Shown in pieces: positions 44,218 to 55,107 of a stretch of DNA of 64,000 nt. This DNA comes from Salvelinus alpinus (lineage: Eukaryota > Chordata > Actinopteri > Salmoniformes > Salmonidae), in the NCBI RefSeq assembly GCF_045679555.1, contig NC_092098.1, positions 20,304,038-20,368,037 of the forward strand, in the 5' to 3' direction. How positions within the stretch are numbered: the first letter of the stretch is position 1; each line of letters begins with the position of its first letter. The notes below the pieces were generated by a model. That model did no database searches, was not told the DNA's origin, and worked only from the letters and a program-made list of their open reading frames with translations. Made by a program: the position numbers and the translations under genes.

Positions 44218-44733
44218 CAGTGGTGTAAAGTACTTTAGTAAAAATACTTTAAAGTACCATGCAAGTTGTTTTTTGGGTTATCTGTACTTTTGCCAACTTT
44301 TACTTCAATACATTCCTAAAGAAAATGTTATTTTTACTCTATACATTTTCTCTGACACTCAAAAGTACTCCTTACATTTTGACAATTCACACACTTATCA
44401 AGAGAACATCCCATGTCATCTCTACTGCCTCTGATCTGGAAGACTCGTTAAACAAATGCATTTGCAAATGATGTCTGAGTGTTGGAGTGTACCCCTGGCT
44501 ATCTGTCAATAAAAAAAGAGAAGAAAATTGTGCCATCTAGTTTGCTTAATATAAGGAATTTGAAATTATTTATACTTTTACTTTTGATACTTAAGTATAT
44601 TTAAAACCAAATACTTTCAGGCTTTCACTCAAGTAGTATTTTACTGGGTGACTCAGTTTTACTTGAGTAATTTTCTATTAAGGTATCTTTACTTTTTCTC
44701 AAGTATGACAATTGAGTGCTTTTTCCACCACTG
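44218..44733. mobile_element. hAT-type MITE (516 bp)
   Basis: Ends are CAGTGGTGTAAAGTACTTTA and TTTTTCCACCACTG, the inverse of the copy at 5877-6468. The flanking 8-mers ATAGCTTT (44210-44217) and CTAGCTTT (44734-44741) differ at one base, as expected of a hAT target duplication. No coding sequence is present. Confidence 0.82.
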
Positions 44734-44859
44734 CTAGCTTTTATTATAGTAGTAAAATGTCTCTATTCTCAGCACTAATTTTCTACTCTGAGACACTGTG
44801 GATACTGAATGGTTTAATTAATGATCATGAAAACGATGTAAACCGCATGCCATGACCGT

Positions 44860-45065
44860 CTGTCACCAGATCTGAGCACAACTGAACACTTATGGGAGAT
44901 TCTGGAGCGGTGCCCGAGACAGCATTTTCCACCACCATCAACAAAACACCAAATTATGGAATTTCTTGTGGAACAATGGTGTCTCATTCCTCCAATAGAG
45001 TATTACATACACCGTACAGGCTTCCACAGTTTTACAATGGAGTGTACCTTGTATCTGTACTTACC
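44860..45065 (+). pseudogene. Tc1-like transposase C-terminal scrap
   Basis: Broken plus-strand frames show DLSTTEHLWEILERCPRQ near 44872, resembling the SPDLxPIEHLWD end of Tc1 transposases, and then EFLVEQWCLIPPIE. No termini were found. It is a short remnant. Confidence 0.55.
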
Positions 45066-45079
45066 CTCCAGAAATGAAA

Positions 45080-46300
45080 CATCCAGATTATTTCTATATT
45101 TTCCTCAAGACTCCAATATAAACCTGTCTGGTGTTTAAGATGTGTGATACACTATATAACCCCTCTATACGGTCAACACTGCTGTGTGTCTAATATAATC
45201 CCTCTGGCATTGAATCTAGTTTGTGCCTTCATGTCCTTTTACCCTGTCACTATACACATGTGCTTCTCCATTTGATTCAAAAAGGTTGGTATTATCTGTC
45301 CACCATTCTTCCAGTTCCTTTGTAGCTGATTTACTTTCCTGGCTGTGGCTAAAGCAACAGACTGATTCCCAGTCCCCTTTAACTAGGTGTTCTGAGGTTA
45401 TATGGAACTGGCTTGGCTATATTGCAATTCGCGTGTATGCATTTTACAATCTGCCCCACAGATATGTAGTACAGTGACCATACCTAACTGCTGATTAAGA
45501 TATCTTTTTAAACCAACAGAATCTTTTTTTCCCATTGCTTGACAGTGACACAGACAGGAAGTTCAGATTGGTTGCAGTTCTTATTATACCTCAGTGGCCA
45601 GTCCCCAAAGAGAGCCTGTGACTCGACTTCCACTTTTGGATGTTAACAAGGAGACACTCCATCTTAACTCCTCCTCCATATTTACTGGATTGGTTGAACA
45701 GTGCAGAAGAGAACCTCCCCTGACAGGCTCTCTTGTTCAAGCTGAGTTTAGAATCTTCCAAAACATTATGGCTTTTGTCAACGTGATTATGTGAATTCCT
45801 TGCCAGTAATTATCTTATTATTCTTACATTATTAGAAGGCTGAAAGAGAAAATAGTGTATGATCTAATCAACAGTAAATTGCACAAGCACCATTGTAAAA
45901 GTGTGAAATGACACAGGGGGAACTCTTTCCATGAAGGGGGGATTTCTGGAATTGTAAAGGGCATTATAAAACAGCATCTAAAACCATAAATGTGGGACCA
46001 CATATATTGATCGGGTCTAAGTCATATATAAATATACTTTATATAAAATGTAACTTATTTATTTTAAGACACCCAAAGAAAAAAAAAAACAGACCTCCTA
46101 AAATCCCATGTATTGAGATGATATTATCATGTTCATCACAGAATGTGCCATTGACATCACCAATAAATTCTGACAGGAAGAATAGGAAAGACGGGAGAAG
46201 AGATAACCATCCATAGAGATAATACTACCTCATACAAGAGGACCCAGGTGCAAACCGTTATGCATTGTTCCACATTCATACCTGCATTGACCAACATTCT
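45080..46300. other. No recognisable feature
   Basis: Unassigned sequence. Several frames of 60-85 codons are present but show no domain, signal peptide or splice context I can support. Confidence 0.5.
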
Positions 46301-46309
46301 GGGCTGTTC

Positions 46310-46844
46310 ACCCTTATTTCAGCCCAGCTGACCCTCCTGAAGCCTTCATGTCCTTCAACCGGGCAAATAACAGATTAAAACACACTGTTTTGCAATGAAG
46401 GTCTACAGTAGCCTCAACAACACTCTGTAGGGTAGCACCACGTTGTAGCCAGAGGACAGCTAGTTTCTGTCCTCCTCTGGGTACATTGACTTCAATACAA
46501 AACCTAGGAGGTCTGTGGTTCTCACCCCCTTCCATAGACTTAACCAGTAATTAGGACAACTTCCAGAGGATGTCCTCCAACTTATCAGAGCTTTTGAAGC
46601 ATGAACTGACATGTTGTTCACCCAATCAAAGGATCAGAGAATGAATCTAGTACTGAAAGCATAAGCTACAGCTAGCTAGCACTGAAGTGCATCAAATGTG
46701 ATGAGTAGTTGACTCAAAGAGAGACAAAAACAATAGTTACAGTTTTGAACAAATTCATTTCTTAAAAAATGAGGTGCAAGAGAAAGAGAGATAGCTAGAT
46801 TTTGTTGTATTTTTTTTCACTTTCACTTACTTAGCTAGCAAATG
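46310..46844. repeat. Probable salmonid dispersed repeat
   Basis: The block contains CACTGTTTTGCAATGAAGG, CCTCTGGGTACATTGACTTC and CAAAACCTAGGAGGTCTG, then AGCTAGCTAGCACTG. I recognise this as a common salmonid repeat but cannot name its family. The minus-strand frame at 46314-46535 is not supported as a gene. Confidence 0.4.
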
Positions 46845-46852
46845 CATCTAGC

Positions 46853-46979
46853 ACAGGAGGTTGGTGGTACCTTAGATGGAATGGTATCAAATACATGGTT
46901 TCCCTATGTTTGATGCCATTCCATTTGCTCCGATCCAGCCATTATTATGAAAAGTCCTCCCCTCAGCAGCCTCCACTCA
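46853..46979. mobile_element. 127-bp MITE with exact 8-bp target duplication
   Basis: CATCTAGC lies at 46845-46852 and 46980-46987. The ends ACAGGAGGTTGGTGG and CAGCAGCCTCCACTCA are imperfect inverted repeats. The centre is itself partly palindromic (ATGGTATCAAATAC against GTTTGATGCCATTCC). An 8-bp duplication points to the hAT superfamily. Confidence 0.75.
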
Positions 46980-46987
46980 CATCTAGC

Positions 46988-47904
46988 TAGTTTAGCCTAC
47001 TCAAACACCGAGCTCAAACAGAGAGGGATGCTATGTTAGCTAGCTGGCTGTGGATCTTCAACACTGGAACTCTTTTAAGTCAAGGTAAGCTTTTTGTTTT
47101 ATTAATTTATTAACACCGGGGCCGGCGGTTTAACTACTAAACCGCTTGCTGACTGTACACTGTACTGCGTGATTGTAGCAGGTTTACTAATGCATTAATT
47201 CTAGTAGCTATGTTGATTATGACTTTAGCTAATATGGTGACAACGATGTAGTCTGTGTGTAGCGGTTATAGGTTATGATATGAAGGTTTGGCTTGGAAAG
47301 GTTTTTTCGCCTGGTCACAGACATCTGATGTGGTGCACTGAAGTCCACAAGCAATGGGAAAAGGTCAGAGGAGGAGAATGTGTAGATGCGAAAAGGAATT
47401 ATACAACAATCAAAGGGATCATGCTGTTTGTATGTGGCTGCTATGAAACTGTTTGCATGTGATCAGGGATCACACACAACAGAACAAAATGGGGATAAAC
47501 ATACTTCAATTTGTCCACTAGAAACTCTAGTTTGCAACTGTTGGACTAATGACTATTGCCTAGATCAGCTAGATGCAGGCAAGAGCGTGCAAGACGGTAT
47601 TAAATGTGTCAATGTCTGTCACCTTGATTACACAAATTTCTCTCGACCTGTTCACCTACGTTGTAAACGTTCATTCAAAAGCTAGGTTGTAGCAACCTCA
47701 TGATGGGGTATAGGGAACATTTGAGAATCAAGTAGTAGCCTAAACTAATCAATGTTACATTGAACTGGGTGAATGGAATATGAATGACAGTCATCCAATA
47801 TACTGTAATAGAAATAAGGCCATACTCATTAAAAAAAAATCATCCTCGCTCATCTTAAGGGCTAGGCCCCTTTTTTCTCAATTTCCGCCTGAATGACATG
47901 CCTG
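46988..47904. other. No recognisable feature
   Basis: AT-rich, with AGCT-rich patches near 46990-47050 that may continue the repeat at 46310. Short frames are not supported. Confidence 0.45.
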
Positions 47905-48565
47905 AAGTAAATTGCCTGTAGCTCAGGCCCTGATATGCATATAATTGGTACCATTGGAAAGAAAACACTTTGAAGTTTATAGAAATGTTAAAATAATGTA
48001 GGAGAATATAACACAATAGATATGGTAGGAGAAAATCCAAAGAAAAACCAATCAGAATTATTTTTGAGAGACCATCCTCTTAGAAATGCAAGAGAAAGGT
48101 CATATTGTAAATGATCTCCCTTGATGCAGTTCCTATAACTTCCACAGGGTGTCAGCAGTCTATGTTCAAGGTTTCAGGCATGTAACTTCATAAACGAATA
48201 AGAAATAACAGTTTTAGTAGAAGGACACAGTCTTGGAAATCCATGTTTGCGCGTGCCCTGAAGAAATTACGCACTAGCTAAAATCGGTTTCCTATTGAAC
48301 ATACTTCTTCCGGAAGAAATATTATAGTTTGATTATCTTTTAGGGTATCTGCTGAGTAAATAGAAATGTATTTTCACTTGTTGAAACAAAGTTTAGGGGT
48401 AGATTTTTGGATTCATTTCTCTGCAAGTTGAACGCGTGGACTACTCCGGTAGTAGTACTACCGGAGTAGTAAGGGGTACTTCCGGGTTGGAGCGAGCGGT
48501 CGCATTTCACACTTCGCGCCGCTGGTAGTATTACTTTTCATTACATTTCATTATAGTACAACGGT

Positions 48566-49510
48566 TTGATTTGTCTGATCTTAGCAATTATTTTTAGCTA
48601 GCTACATAGCCGTCTTTGTATCAAAGATAATTGTGTAATTGTGTAGTTTATCGTAGTTATCGTAATTCGTCGTCCTAACGTCGTCCTAACGTAGTCAACA
48701 CTGCTATCTGGCCAGCAGCTAGCAGCTAGCCAGCTAGCCAACGTCCACCGTCTACCGAATAGCAGCACTGTAGAAACTATTACATTCAACGGAGCGACTT
48801 GATTAGTGTAGTGTTAGCTAGCTACATAGTTGTCTTTGCTGTCTTCGTAATTTACCGAGGTTAGCTAGCCAGCTATTTGTCGTCCCTATTTGTCGTCCCT
48901 CTTAACGTAGGAAACACTGCTAGCTAGCCAGCAGCTAGCCAGCAGCTAGCCAGCTAGCCAACGTCTACCGAATAGCAGCACTGTAGAAACTATTACATTC
49001 AACGGAACGACTTGATTAGCGTAGTGTTAGCTAGCTTCATAGTTGTCTTTGCTGTCTTCGTAATTTACCGAGGTTAGCTAGCCAGCTATTTGTCGTCCCT
49101 CTTAACGTAGGAAACACTGCTAGCTAGCCAGCAGCTAGCCAGCAGCTAGCCAGCTAGCCAACGTCTACCGAATAGCAGCACTGTAGAAACTATTACATTC
49201 AACGGAACGACTTGATTAGCGTAGTGTTAGCTAGCTACATAGTTGTCTTTGCTGTCTTCGTATCCGAGATAATTGTGTAGTTTAGAGTGTGTAGTTTAGT
49301 TTAGAGTAATTATCGTAATTTACCGAAGTTAGCTAGCCAGCTATTTGTCGTCCCTGTTAACGTAGGAAACACTGCTAGCTAGCCAGCAGCTAGCCAGCTA
49401 GCCAACGTCTACCGTCTACCGAATAGCAGCACTGTAGAGACTATCACATTTACATTACATTGCAACGGAACGACTTGGTTAGTGTAGTGTTAGCTAGCTA
49501 CATAGTTGTC
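48566..49510 (+). repeat. Tandem 5' UTR units of the L2 LINE
   Basis: The block CGGAACGACTTGATTAG, then GTGTTAGCTAGCTACATAG, occurs at about 48790, 49003, 49203 and 49466, with a first diverged unit from about 48566. Unit lengths are about 224, 213, 200 and 263 bp. Each unit has GCTAGCCAGCAGCTAGCC runs and CTACCGAATAGCAGCACTG. Position just upstream of the frame suggests promoter units, like the monomers of some mammalian L1s. That role is inferred. Confidence 0.8.
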
Positions 49511-49773
49511 TTTGCTGTCAAGATAATTGTGTAGTTTTGAGTAATTGTCTAGGTTACCTAGCCAGTTACCGAGGCTACCTAGCCAGCTACACTTTCAAAC
49601 TAAGTCAACAACGCAGCCACTGCTAGCTAGCCTACTTCAGGAGCACTGTATCATTTTAGTCAATAAGATTTCTTGCAACGTAAGTTTAACTTTCTGAACA
49701 TTCGAGACGTGTAGTCCACTTGTCATTCCAATCTCCTTTGCATTAGCGTAGCCTCTTCTGTAGCCTGTCAACT

Positions 49774-52704
49774 ATGTGTCTGTCTATCCCTCTTCTCTCC
49801 TCTCTGCACAGACCACACAAACGCTTCACACCGCGTGGCCGCTGCCTGGTGGTCCCAGCGCGCACGACCCACGTGGAGTTCCAGGTCTCCGGCAGCCTCT
49901 GGAACTGCCGATCTGCGGCCAACAAGGCAGAGTTCATCTCAGCCTATGCTTCCCTCCAGTCCCTCGACTTCTTGGCACTGACGGAAACATGGATTACCAC
50001 AGATAACACTGCTACTCCTACCGCTCTCTCCTCGTCTGCCCACGTGTTCTCGCACACCCCGAGAGCTTCTGGTCAGCGGGGTGGTGGCACTGGGATCCTC
50101 ATCTCCCCCAAGTGGACATTCTCTCTTTCTCCCCTGACCCATCTGTCTATCGCCTCCTTTGAATTCCATGCTGTCACAGTTACCAGCCCTTTCAAGCTTA
50201 ACATCCTTATCATTTATCGCCCCCCAGGTTCCCTTGGAGAGTTCATCAATGAGCTTGACGCCTTGATAAGCTCCTTTCCTGAGGATGGCTCACCTCTCAC
50301 AGTTCTGGGTGACTTTAACCTCCCCACGTCTACCTTTGACTCATTCCTCTCTGCCTCCTTCTTTCCACTCCTCTCCTCTTTTGACCTCACCCTCTCACCT
50401 TCCCCCCCTACTCACAAGGCAGGCAATACGCTTGACCTCATCTTTACTAGATGCTGTTCTTCCACTAATCTCATTGCAACTCCCCTCCAAGTCTCTGACC
50501 ACTACCTTGTATCCTTTTCCCTCTCGCTCTCATCTAACACTTCCCACACTGCCCCTACTCGGATGGTATCGCGCCGTCCCAACCTTCTCTCTCTCTCCCC
50601 CGCTACTCTCTCCTCTTCCATCCTATCATCTCTTCCCTCTGCTCAAACCTTCTCCAACCTATCTCCTGATTCTGCCTCCTCAACCCTCCTCTCCTCCCTT
50701 TCTGCATCCTTTGACTCTCTATGTCCCCTATCCTCCAGGCCGGCTCGGTCCTCCCCTCCTGCTCCGTGGCTCGACGACTCATTGCGAGCTCACAGAACAG
50801 GGCTCCGGGCAGCCGAGCGGAAATGGAGGAAAACTCGCCTCCCTGCGGACCTGGCATCCTTTCACTCCCTCCTCTCTACATTCTCCTCTTCTGTCTCTGC
50901 TGCTAAAGCCACTTTCTACCACTCTAAATTCCAAGCATCTGCCTCTAACCCTAGGAAGCTCTTTGCCACCTTCTCCTCCCTCCTGAATCCTCCTCCCCCT
51001 CCCCCCCCCTCCTCCCTCTCTGCGGATGACTTCGTCAACCATTTTGAAAAGAAGGTCGACGACATCCGATCATCGTTTGCTAAGCCAAACGACACCGCTG
51101 GTTCTGCTCACACTGCCCTACCCTGTGCTTTGACCTCTTTCTCCCCTCTCTCTCCAGATGAAATCTCGCGTCTTGTGACGGCCGGCCGCCCAACAACCTG
51201 CCCTCTTGACCCTATCCCCTCCTCTCTTCTCCAGACCATTTCCGGAGACCTTCTCCCCTACCTCACCTCGCTCATCAACTCATCCTTGACCGCTGGCTAC
51301 GTCCCTTCCGCCTTCAAGAGAGCGAGAGTTGCACCCCTTCTGAAAAAACCTACACTCGATCCCTCTGATGTCAACAACTACAGACCAGTATCCCTTCTTT
51401 CTTTTCTCTCCAAAACTCTTGAACGTGCCGTCCTTGGCCAGCTCTCCTGCTATCTCTCTCAGAATGACCTTCTTGATCCAAATCAGTCAGGTTTCAAGAC
51501 TAGTCATTCAACTGAGACTGCTCTTCTCTGTGTCACGGAGGCGCTCCGCACTGCTAAAGCTAACTCTCTCTCCTCTGCTCTCATCCTTCTAGACCTATCG
51601 GCTGCCTTTGATACTGTGAACCATCAGATCCTCCTCTCCACCCTCTCCGAGTTGGGCATCTCCGGCGCGGCCCACGCTTGGATTGCGTCCTACCTGACAG
51701 GTCGCTCCTACCAGGTGGCGTGGCGAGAATCTGTCTCCGCACCACGTGCTCTCACCACTGGTGTCCCCCAGGGCTCTGTTCTAGGCCCTCTCCTATTCTC
51801 GCTATACACCAAGTCACTTGGCTCTGTCATATCCTCACATGGTCTCTCCTATCATTGCTATGCAGACGACACACAATTAATCTTCTCCTTTCCCCCTTCT
51901 GATAACCAGGTGGCGAATCGCATCTCTGCATGTCTGGCAGACATATCAGTGTGGATGACGGATCACCACCTCAAGCTGAACTTCGGCAAGACGGAGCTGC
52001 TCTTCCTCCCGGGGAAGGACTGCCCGTTCCATGATCTTGCCATCACGGTTGACAACTCCATTGTGTCCTCCTCCCAGAGCGCTAAGAACCTTGGCGTGAT
52101 CCTGGACAACACCCTGTCGTTCTCAACCAACATCAAGGCGGTGACCCGTTCCTGTAGGTTCATGCTCTACAACATTCGCAGAGTACGACCCTGCCTCACA
52201 CAGGAAGCGGCGCAGGTCCTAATCCAGGCACTTGTCATCTCCCGTCTGGATTACTGCAACTCGCTGTTGGCTGGGCTCCCTGCCTGTGCGATTAAACCCC
52301 TACAACTCATCCAGAACGCCGCAGCCCGTCTGGTGTTCAACCTTCCCAAGTTCTCTCACGTCACCCCGCTCCTCCGCTCTCTCCACTGGCTTCCAGTTGA
52401 AGCTCGCATCCGCTACAAGACCATGGTGCTTGCCTACGGAGCTGTGAGGGGAACGGCACCTCCGTACCTTCAGGCTCTGATCAGGCCCTACACCCAAACA
52501 AGGGCACTGCGTTCATCCACCTCTGGCCTGCTCGCCTCCCTACCTCTGAGGAAGTACAGCTCCCGCTCAGCCCAGTCAAAACTGTTCGCTGCTCTGGCAC
52601 CCCAATGGTGGAACAAACTCCCCCACGACGCCAGGTCAGCGGAATCAATCACCACCTTCCGGAGACACCTGAAACCCCACCTCTTTAAGGAATACCTAGG
52701 ATAG
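49774..52704 (+). CDS. L2-type LINE endonuclease-reverse transcriptase, intact 976-codon frame
   Basis: The protein nicks target DNA and copies the element RNA in place. The apurinic-type endonuclease lies at about residues 40-260: LDFLALTETWI (catalytic Glu), IIYRPPGSLGEF, LTVLGDFNLPTS and QVSDHYLVSFSLS (SDH motif). A Ser/Leu-rich linker follows. The reverse transcriptase lies at about 500-780: VNNYRPVSLLSFLSKTLERA, LILLDLSAAFDTVNH (first Asp), TTGVPQGSVLGPLLFSLY, YHCYADDTQLIFSF (Asp pair) and HHLKLNFGKTELL. The C terminus contains VISRLDYCNSLLAGLP, LQLIQNAAARLVFNL and ends HLFKEYLG. All catalytic residues I can place are present and no stop or frameshift is visible. No separate ORF1 was found. 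The start is the first ATG in frame; the true start is uncertain. This is element, not host, coding sequence. Confidence 0.9.
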   Translation: MCLSIPLLSSLHRPHKRFTPRGRCLVVPARTTHVEFQVSGSLWNCRSAANKAEFISAYASLQSLDFLALTETWITTDNTATPTALSSSAHVFSHTPRASGQRGGGTGILISPKWTFSLSPLTHLSIASFEFHAVTVTSPFKLNILIIYRPPGSLGEFINELDALISSFPEDGSPLTVLGDFNLPTSTFDSFLSASFFPLLSSFDLTLSPSPPTHKAGNTLDLIFTRCCSSTNLIATPLQVSDHYLVSFSLSLSSNTSHTAPTRMVSRRPNLLSLSPATLSSSILSSLPSAQTFSNLSPDSASSTLLSSLSASFDSLCPLSSRPARSSPPAPWLDDSLRAHRTGLRAAERKWRKTRLPADLASFHSLLSTFSSSVSAAKATFYHSKFQASASNPRKLFATFSSLLNPPPPPPPSSLSADDFVNHFEKKVDDIRSSFAKPNDTAGSAHTALPCALTSFSPLSPDEISRLVTAGRPTTCPLDPIPSSLLQTISGDLLPYLTSLINSSLTAGYVPSAFKRARVAPLLKKPTLDPSDVNNYRPVSLLSFLSKTLERAVLGQLSCYLSQNDLLDPNQSGFKTSHSTETALLCVTEALRTAKANSLSSALILLDLSAAFDTVNHQILLSTLSELGISGAAHAWIASYLTGRSYQVAWRESVSAPRALTTGVPQGSVLGPLLFSLYTKSLGSVISSHGLSYHCYADDTQLIFSFPPSDNQVANRISACLADISVWMTDHHLKLNFGKTELLFLPGKDCPFHDLAITVDNSIVSSSQSAKNLGVILDNTLSFSTNIKAVTRSCRFMLYNIRRVRPCLTQEAAQVLIQALVISRLDYCNSLLAGLPACAIKPLQLIQNAAARLVFNLPKFSHVTPLLRSLHWLPVEARIRYKTMVLAYGAVRGTAPPYLQALIRPYTQTRALRSSTSGLLASLPLRKYSSRSAQSKLFAALAPQWWNKLPHDARSAESITTFRRHLKPHLFKEYLG

Positions 52705-53324
52705 GATAAAGTAATCCTTCTAACCCCCCCCACCCCCTTAGAGTTAGATGCACTATTGTAAAGTGGTTGTTCCACTGGACATCATAAGGTGAATGCACCA
52801 ACTTGTAAGTCGCTCTGGATAAGAGCGTCTGCTAAATGACTTAAATGTAAATGTACTCAAATCGATGGCGCCAACTAGACAGACTTTTTGGGATATAAAG
52901 AAGGATTTTATCTAACAAAACAACACTACATGTTATAACTGGGACCCTTTGGATGACAAATCAGAGGAAGATATTCAAAAAGTGAATATTTAATCTTTAT
53001 ATGTGAATGTATGAAACCTGTGCCGGCGAAAAAATATTTTGATGTGGGGCGCCGTCCTCAAACCATTGCATGGCATGTTTTCGCTGTAATAGCTACTGTA
53101 AATCGGAGAGTGCAGTTAGATTAACAAGAATTTAAGCTTTCAGCCAATATAAGACACTTATATGTACCTACATTTTTAAAAACCATAATATTTATTTGAA
53201 TTTATTTGAATTGCGAGCCCTCCAGGTTCACTGGAAGTTGTCCCGCTAGCAGGACACCAATCCGTACTAAATGCCACCGACCACCACTGGTTTGCACATA
53301 CCATTTAGAACACCAACTCATTCA

Positions 53325-54797
53325 AGCGTTTTATTTTTTTACTATTTTCTACATTGTAGAATAATAGTGAAGACATCAAAACTATGAAATAACACATATG
53401 GAATGTAGTTACCAAAAGTGTTAAGAAAAAATATGTTACTTTTGAGATTCTTCAAATAGCCACACTTTGCCTTGATGACAGCTTTGCACACTCTTGGCAT
53501 TCTCTCAACCAGTTCCATGAGGTAGTCACCTGGAATGCATTTCAGTTAACAGGTGTGCCTTCTTAAAAGTTAATTTGTGGAATTTCTTTCCTTCTTAATG
53601 CGTTTGAGCCAATCAGTTGTGTTGTGAAAAGGTAGGGGGGTATAATGAAGATGGTCTTTAAAAAAATAAGACTAAGTCCATATTATGGTAAGAACAGCTC
53701 AAATAAGCAAACAGAAACGACAGTCCATCATTATTTTAAAACATGAAGGTCAGTCAATACGGAAAATTTCAAGAACTTTGAAAGTGTCTTCAAGTGCAGT
53801 CACAAAAACCATCAAGCGCTATGATGAAACTGGCTCTCATGAGGACCGCCACAGGAATGGAAGACCCAGAGTTACCTCTGCTGCAGAGGATATGTTCATT
53901 AGAGTTACCAGCCTCAGAAATTGCAGCCCAAATAAATGCTTCAGCGTTCAAGTAACAGACACATCTCAAAATCAACTGTTCGTGGTCGAATTGCTGCAAA
54001 GAAAACACTACTAATAGGACACCAATAAGAAGAGACTTGCTTGGGCCAAATAACACGAGCAATGGACATTAGTTTGGTGGAAATCTGACCTTTGGTCTGT
54101 AGTCCAAATTGGAGATTTTTGGTTCCACCCGCTGTTTCTTTGTGTAACGCAGAGTAGGTGAACGGATGATCTCCATATGTGTGGTTCCCTCCATGAAGCA
54201 TGGAGTTGGTGTGATGGTGCATTGCTGGTGACACTGTTGGTGAATTACTTAGAATTCAAGCACACTTAACCAACATGGCTACCACAGCCTTCTGAGCTAT
54301 ACGCCATCACATCTGGTTTGCACTTAGTGGGACTATCATTTGTTTTTCAACAGGACAATAACCTAACACACCTCCAGGCTGTGTATGGGCTATTTGATCA
54401 AGGAGAGTGATGGAGTGCTGCATCAGATGACCTGGCCTCCACAATCAAACCACCTCAACCCAATTGAGATAGTTTGGGATGAGTTGGACCGCAGAGTGAA
54501 GGAAAAGCAGCCAACAAGTGCTCAGCATATGTGGGAACTCCTTCAAGACTGTTGGAAAAGCATGTCAGGTGAAGCTGGTTGATAGAATACCAAGTGTGCA
54601 AACTGTCAAGGCAAAGGGTGGCTACTTTGAAAATTCTCAAATATATTTTGATTTGTTTAACACTTTTTGGGTTACTACATAATTCCATATGTTATTTCAT
54701 AGTTTTGATGTCTTCACTATTATTCTACAATGTAGGAAATAGTACAAATCTAGAAAAACCATTGAATGAGTAGGTGTCCAAACTTTTGACTGGTACT
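53325..54797 (+). mobile_element. Tc1-like transposon with lost left end
   Basis: The right end is CCAAACTTTTGACTGGTACT then GTA. The left side begins at CACCAACTCATTCAAG, lacking the matching outer 20-odd bases. Inner inverted segments (CTACATTGTAGAATAATAG on the left, CTATTATTCTACAATGTAG on the right) confirm the pair. It has a decayed transposase inside. Confidence 0.88.
53685..54582 (+). pseudogene. Dead Tc1-like transposase
   Basis: The N-terminal frame (53685-54014) begins MVRTAQISKQKRQSIIILKH and has HTH-type SIRKISRTLKVSSSAVTKTI and SHEDRHRNGRPRVT. Deletions then shift the frame. QQDNNLTHLQ-like (54352 on, catalytic Asp region) and NPIEIVWDELDRRVKEKQ (54450 on) remain. Several indels and stops inactivate it. 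Confidence 0.88.
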
Positions 54798-54800
54798 GTA

Positions 54801-55107
54801 CACAAACGTGACCTAAGACTTGACTGAAACAGGAACCAACTTTGCCGCCATTCATGTATACAGTGGATATATACACATATGTGATATGAAATACTCACTA
54901 ATTGATTGCACAACATACACACATTTGATTTCAGTTTGAATGTGATATGGCAGTTAGAGGCATGTTTATTCCGACATTCTAAAGAAAACAACATTGCCAT
55001 GTTGATCTGACCCTTGCTGTTGGAATACCAGTGTCTGACGCTCGGCTGTCGCAGATGCACCACCCCCGACATTTGTCTAGTCAGATGCTTCAACCTTACC
55101 ACTCAAA
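54801..55107 (-). repeat. Inverted partner of the repeat at 30501-30850
   Basis: On the minus strand it has the same ordered landmarks: GAGTGGTAAGG, GGTGCATCTGCGACAGCC, ATTCCAACAGCAAGG, GAATAAACATG and CAATCAATTAGTGAG. It abuts the right end of the Tc1 element at 54797. Confidence 0.6.

Larger units (their letters stand above)
48445..52857 (+). mobile_element. Apparently full-length L2-type LINE, 4.4 kb
   Basis: In order, the element has a GC-rich palindromic 5' end, four to five tandem units (48566-49510), one long open frame (49774-52704), a C-rich tract and the tail GTCGCTCTGGATAAGAGCG then TCTGCTAAATGACTTAAATG. It interrupts repeat copy B. ACT is shared by both junctions, a very short target duplication. 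The tail is also seen on a truncated copy (41446) and on SINEs (24952, 55877). Confidence 0.88.
47905..53290 (+). mobile_element. Non-coding dispersed repeat, family copy B, split by a LINE
   Basis: The left part, 47905-48444, and right part, 52858-53290, match the beginning and end of copy A at 26280-27215 in the same order and orientation. The L2 LINE lies between them. The right end (TTGTCCCGCTAGCAGGAC) is related to the start of copy C at 19113. No coding frame was found. Confidence 0.7.

Noticed and set aside
48566-49510. CRISPR-like or satellite array
   Set aside because: Units are about 200-260 bp with no short repeats and spacers. They directly precede a LINE frame in a vertebrate genome, so they are LINE 5' units.
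50285-50986. 233-codon Ser/Pro/Leu-rich frame
   Set aside because: It is a shadow in another phase of the C/T-rich L2 LINE coding sequence.
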